From Lysinibacillus odysseyi 34hs-1 = NBRC 100172 (lineage in GTDB: Bacteria > Bacillota > Bacilli > Bacillales_A > Planococcaceae): DNA of 64,000 bases. The stretch is taken from the NCBI RefSeq assembly GCF_001591965.1, contig NZ_BCVX01000005.1, forward strand, positions 62,001-126,000, given 5' to 3'. Below the pieces are notes generated by a model. It searched no databases, was not told the DNA's origin, and saw only the letters and a list, made by a program, of their open reading frames with translations. This document shows positions 60,884 through 64,000 of the stretch, one piece after another. Positions within the stretch are counted from its first letter, which is position 1. Every line of letters starts with the position of its first letter. The position numbers were made by a program, and so were the translations under genes.

Positions 60884-62065
60884 TTAAAACTCCTTTGCTA
60901 GCTTGTGCATTTCCTCAATTTGCGCCTTCAGCTGGGGCAGCTGATCACTGTGGAATTGATCGATAATAGCAGCAGCAATTTCCCAGGCAATAACATGCTC
61001 TGCTACAACGGAAGCTGCCGGAACTGCACAGCTGTCACTGCGTTCGACGCTCGCTTTGAATGTTTCTTTCGTTTCAATATCTACACTGTTCAATGGTTTA
61101 TAAAGTGTCGGAATCGGCTTCATGACACCGCGCATAACAATTGGCATACCGGTTGTCATGCCGCCTTCAAGTCCACCTAAATTATTTGTTCTGCGTGTAT
61201 AGCCGTTTTCTTCATCCCAAAGGATTTCATCATGCACCTGTGAGCCTGGTCTGCGTGCTGCTTCAAAGCCGATACCGAATTCCACCCCTTTGAACGCATT
61301 GATGGAAAGCATTGCTTGCGCCAGTTTCCCGTCCAGCTTGCGGTCATAATGCACATAGGAACCGATTCCCGCGGGAAGCCCTTCCACTACGACTTCCACG
61401 ATACCGCCTATGGAATCCCCTGCTTTTTTTGCTGCATCAATTGCTTCCACCATTTTTGCAGATGCTTCCGGATCCACTGTGTAGCAAGGGTCTTCTTCTA
61501 TAATTGTGCGGATTTCATCGGCTGATTTACCTGCTACCTTCGACACATCCGCCTTAATGCCTGCAATTTCCGTTACATAAGAGACGATAGAAATGCCCAA
61601 TTCGTTTAATAAAGCTTTCGCTACGGAGCCTACAGCGACACGGACAGTTGTTTCCCTTGCACTGGAACGCTCCAGCACATTACGTAAGTCGCGGTGCCCG
61701 TACTTGATTCCACCGACCAAATCTGCATGACCGGGGCGCGGGCGGGAGATTTGGCGCTTCATTTCGCTTGGGTCTATATCTTCCGGAAGCTCTGCTGCCC
61801 CCATAATTTTTGTCCAGTGCTTCCAATCATCATTTGTTACTACAAGGGCAACAGGGGAACCTAATGTCTTCCCATGACGCACGCCCGACATGATTTCGAC
61901 TGTATCCGTTTCAATTTGCATGCGGCGGCCGCGGCCATGCCCCCCCTGCCGGCGTTTTAAATCATAGTTAATTTTCTCTGCTGAAATTGGTAAAAGAGAA
62001 GGCAGCCCTTCAATAATTGTTGTTAATTGTGGTCCGTGAGACTCACCTGCTGTTAAGTAACGCAT
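60884..62065 (-). CDS. aroC: Chorismate synthase
   Basis: Last step to chorismate; FMN-dependent. 393 residues with [37 protein letters not shown] and the [13 protein letters not shown] block. Start ATG 62065 gives the family-standard N-terminus; GTG 62074 is too close to the SD. First gene of the supraoperon here (aroF in B. subtilis). Confidence 0.97.
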   Translation of the reverse strand: MRYLTAGESHGPQLTTIIEGLPSLLPISAEKINYDLKRRQGGHGRGRRMQIETDTVEIMSGVRHGKTLGSPVALVVTNDDWKHWTKIMGAAELPEDIDPSEMKRQISRPRPGHADLVGGIKYGHRDLRNVLERSSARETTVRVAVGSVAKALLNELGISIVSYVTEIAGIKADVSKVAGKSADEIRTIIEEDPCYTVDPEASAKMVEAIDAAKKAGDSIGGIVEVVVEGLPAGIGSYVHYDRKLDGKLAQAMLSINAFKGVEFGIGFEAARRPGSQVHDEILWDEENGYTRRTNNLGGLEGGMTTGMPIVMRGVMKPIPTLYKPLNSVDIETKETFKASVERSDSCAVPAASVVAEHVIAWEIAAAIIDQFHSDQLPQLKAQIEEMHKLAKEF

Positions 62066-62176
62066 AGTAAACACTTTCTCCCTTCAACTCGCTAAAGTAT
62101 GTATTTTTCACTATAACATATCTAACTATAAAATACAGTACGTATTCCGAAATAAAACTTTTTAGTTACGAATATT

Positions 62177-62312
62177 CTGAACGTTCTTTGTTTATTTCCG
62201 CCTGAGGATCTTCATTCCTTCGGCCTTGCCTTTACTTCCTTTTTCGGCCGCTAAATAAACAACGCCTTTCGCATATAGACGAAAAGCGCCGGTATCCCGT
62301 ATAAACGTTCAG
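62177..62312. other. Nested inverted-repeat element, possible structured RNA
   Basis: Outer arms CTGAACGTT (62177-62185) and AACGTTCAG (62304-62312), middle arms TTGTTTATTT (62188-62197) and AAATAAACAA (62253-62262), and an inner hairpin CGCCTTTCG/CGAAAAGCG (62263-62288, one mismatch). It lies between cheR and aroC. Confidence 0.5.
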
Positions 62313-62344
62313 CCTCATTAAGCAAATTACATGACCACCCGCTC

Positions 62345-63172
<828 letters not shown>

Positions 63173-63236
63173 TTACAGAAATAGTAAATCTGTTAAAACT
63201 CCTGAAACTCTCGCTTTTCTAAAATACCCAAGAATA

Positions 63237-63476
63237 CTATTCAGTCAATTCCAGTCGCTTGTGAGACTCTAATAGCATCTTGGACTGTTCCAGTTCCAGC
63301 CGCATTTTTTCCGTTTCACGTTCCATAATCTGCAGACGCTGCCCCTCCAGTAAAAATTCTTTTTCTGCTAATTGAATTTGCAGCTTCGTCTGTGACCTCC
63401 TATGAACGGTATAAATAGCCGTAAGCGGGATCGCTCCGCCAATTAAAATTGCAATGATTGGTATTAACATCCACAT
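63237..63476 (-). CDS. Small membrane protein with coiled coil
   Basis: 79 residues. N-terminal membrane segment (about 2-24, MLIPIIAILIGGAIPLTAIY), a short basic stretch (HRRSQTK), then a long charged coiled coil (about 33-78, with ETEKMRLELEQSK). Layout like phage-shock-type small membrane proteins. Function unknown. A paralog with the same EKMRLELEQSK core is directly upstream at the window end. SD weak. Confidence 0.6.
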   Translation of the reverse strand: MWMLIPIIAILIGGAIPLTAIYTVHRRSQTKLQIQLAEKEFLLEGQRLQIMERETEKMRLELEQSKMLLESHKRLELTE

Positions 63477-63715
63477 CTAAAACAACTCGCTTTCTGTATT
63501 TTCGTTTCTTTTGGAGGCAGCCCTGAAGGCCAAGTGTTCACTTGTTTGCTTCCTCTATACCAAAATTATCTACTATCTTCACTACGCATTCAATAGGTTT
63601 ATCCCAACTTTTCCTTTTTGGGTAAGAGAACGTCTCTCCATCCTGAAATTAGGATAAACCATTCTCCTCTCTTTTTATTCTCATTTTTACAAATTACTTT
63701 CCATCTATTGACGAT

Positions 63716-63765
63716 AGCTGAAAAAAGCATGGAGGGTCGGTTTGCTTTTTCAGCTGCCTGCCTCC
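63716..63765. repeat. Inverted repeat
   Basis: AGCTGAAAAA.GCA and TGCTTTTTCAGCT flank a 13-base loop. It may act as a terminator on either strand. The 63477-63899 gap holds only this, the terminator below and no gene. Confidence 0.5.
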
Positions 63766-63839
63766 TTATTCCTAAAGAGTCCGTTTAGTAAAGAAGTAGC
63801 TGTACAATTGCTTATACTTCCTAATTTTCCTTTCCGATA

Positions 63840-63889
63840 CAAAAAGAGCAGTGGACAAGTATTGACTTCATACTTGCCCGCCGCTCTTT
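63840..63889 (-). terminator. Terminator of the partial coiled-coil paralog
   Basis: Minus strand AAGAGC...CAAGTAT pairs with ATACTTG...GCTCTT, followed by TTTTG. Confidence 0.7.
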
Positions 63890-63899
63890 AATATGCTTT

Positions 63900-64000
63900 C
63901 TAACTGTCTTTTTTCATTTCGATTAATGCCTGTTTTGATTGCTCCAGCTCCAGGCGCATTTTTTCTGTTTCTTTATCAAACGTTTGAAGGCGCAGCTTCT
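63900..64000 (-). CDS. Partial gene, paralog of the coiled-coil protein at 63237
   Basis: The visible last 33 codons read a charged coiled coil with TEKMRLELEQSKQALIEM, almost the same as in the neighbour (TEKMRLELEQSKMLLESH), ending at TAG 63900. The 5' end is outside the window. A tandem pair from duplication. Confidence 0.6.
   Translation of the reverse strand, partial: KLRLQTFDKETEKMRLELEQSKQALIEMKKDS

Overview
The window is chromosomal DNA of a low-GC, Gram-positive Bacillales species. I infer the Planococcaceae (Solibacillus or Lysinibacillus type). Nearly every gene has a B. subtilis counterpart, and three B. subtilis gene strings are recognisable: cheR-aroC-aroB-aroH-hisC-tyrA-aroA, ypiA-ypiB-ypiF-qcrABC-ypjA, and ypjD-dapB-mgsA-bshA-cca-birA-panBCD. 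SD sequences are strong (AAGGAGG type), and TTG and GTG starts are common. I see no rRNA, tRNA, CRISPR array or intact insertion sequence. The genus call is an inference.

Region 1 (1-11.6 kb) holds accessory metabolism and transport. It has an acyl-CoA ligase / TetR regulator / quinone oxidoreductase unit, in which the TetR frame runs into the oxidoreductase across an A AAA AAG slippery heptamer. It also has a glycine riboswitch ahead of a CycA-type permease, BioY with a BirA box, a secreted TIM-barrel-like protein, DedA, CsaA and an AraC regulator.

Region 2 (11.7-19.4 kb) is mixed. It holds a secreted beta-helix protein, a 52-residue exported peptide with its own promoter and operator-like palindrome, an ECF sigma/anti-sigma operon, a decayed MFS gene, a patch of gene remnants at 17.0-17.7 kb, and a DJ-1/WYL-regulator pair.

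Region 3 (19.8-30.9 kb) is a complete sialic acid/N-acetylmannosamine catabolic cluster. NanA, NanK, NanE, NagA and NagB take N-acetylneuraminate to fructose-6-phosphate. Uptake is by an ABC importer (binding lipoprotein, two permeases and a separate MsmX-type ATPase). An SGNH esterase and an RpiR-family regulator complete the set. A cre site precedes the main operon, and one 20-base sequence recurs upstream of nagB and the ATPase gene.

Region 4 (31-46 kb) has a nucleoside deoxyribosyltransferase, a second DedA, an AsnB/C39-like lipoprotein pair, an aminotransferase, an EF-G-binding protein, panBCD with a terminator-bearing leader, birA, cca, bshA, mgsA, dapB and ypjD. Region 5 (46-50.5 kb) looks inserted or rearranged inside the conserved block. 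It carries an inverted ypjC, a DUF3139 protein, a PQQ-propeller protein that has lost the catalytic residues, and YugP.

Region 6 (50.5-64 kb) holds the menaquinol:cytochrome c reductase (qcrABC), ypiFBA and the aromatic supraoperon. That supraoperon lacks the trp genes that B. subtilis has between aroH and hisC. The window ends with cheR and two tandem small membrane/coiled-coil paralogs, the last cut by the window edge. Regulation readable from sequence includes the glycine riboswitch, BirA box, cre sites, ECF promoter, candidate leader attenuators (panB, asnB) and many intrinsic terminators. No wholly new multi-gene system stands out. The best leads are the slippery TetR/oxidoreductase junction, two large structured intergenic elements (47.1 and 62.2 kb), the catalytically altered quinoprotein homolog and the orphan secreted peptide.
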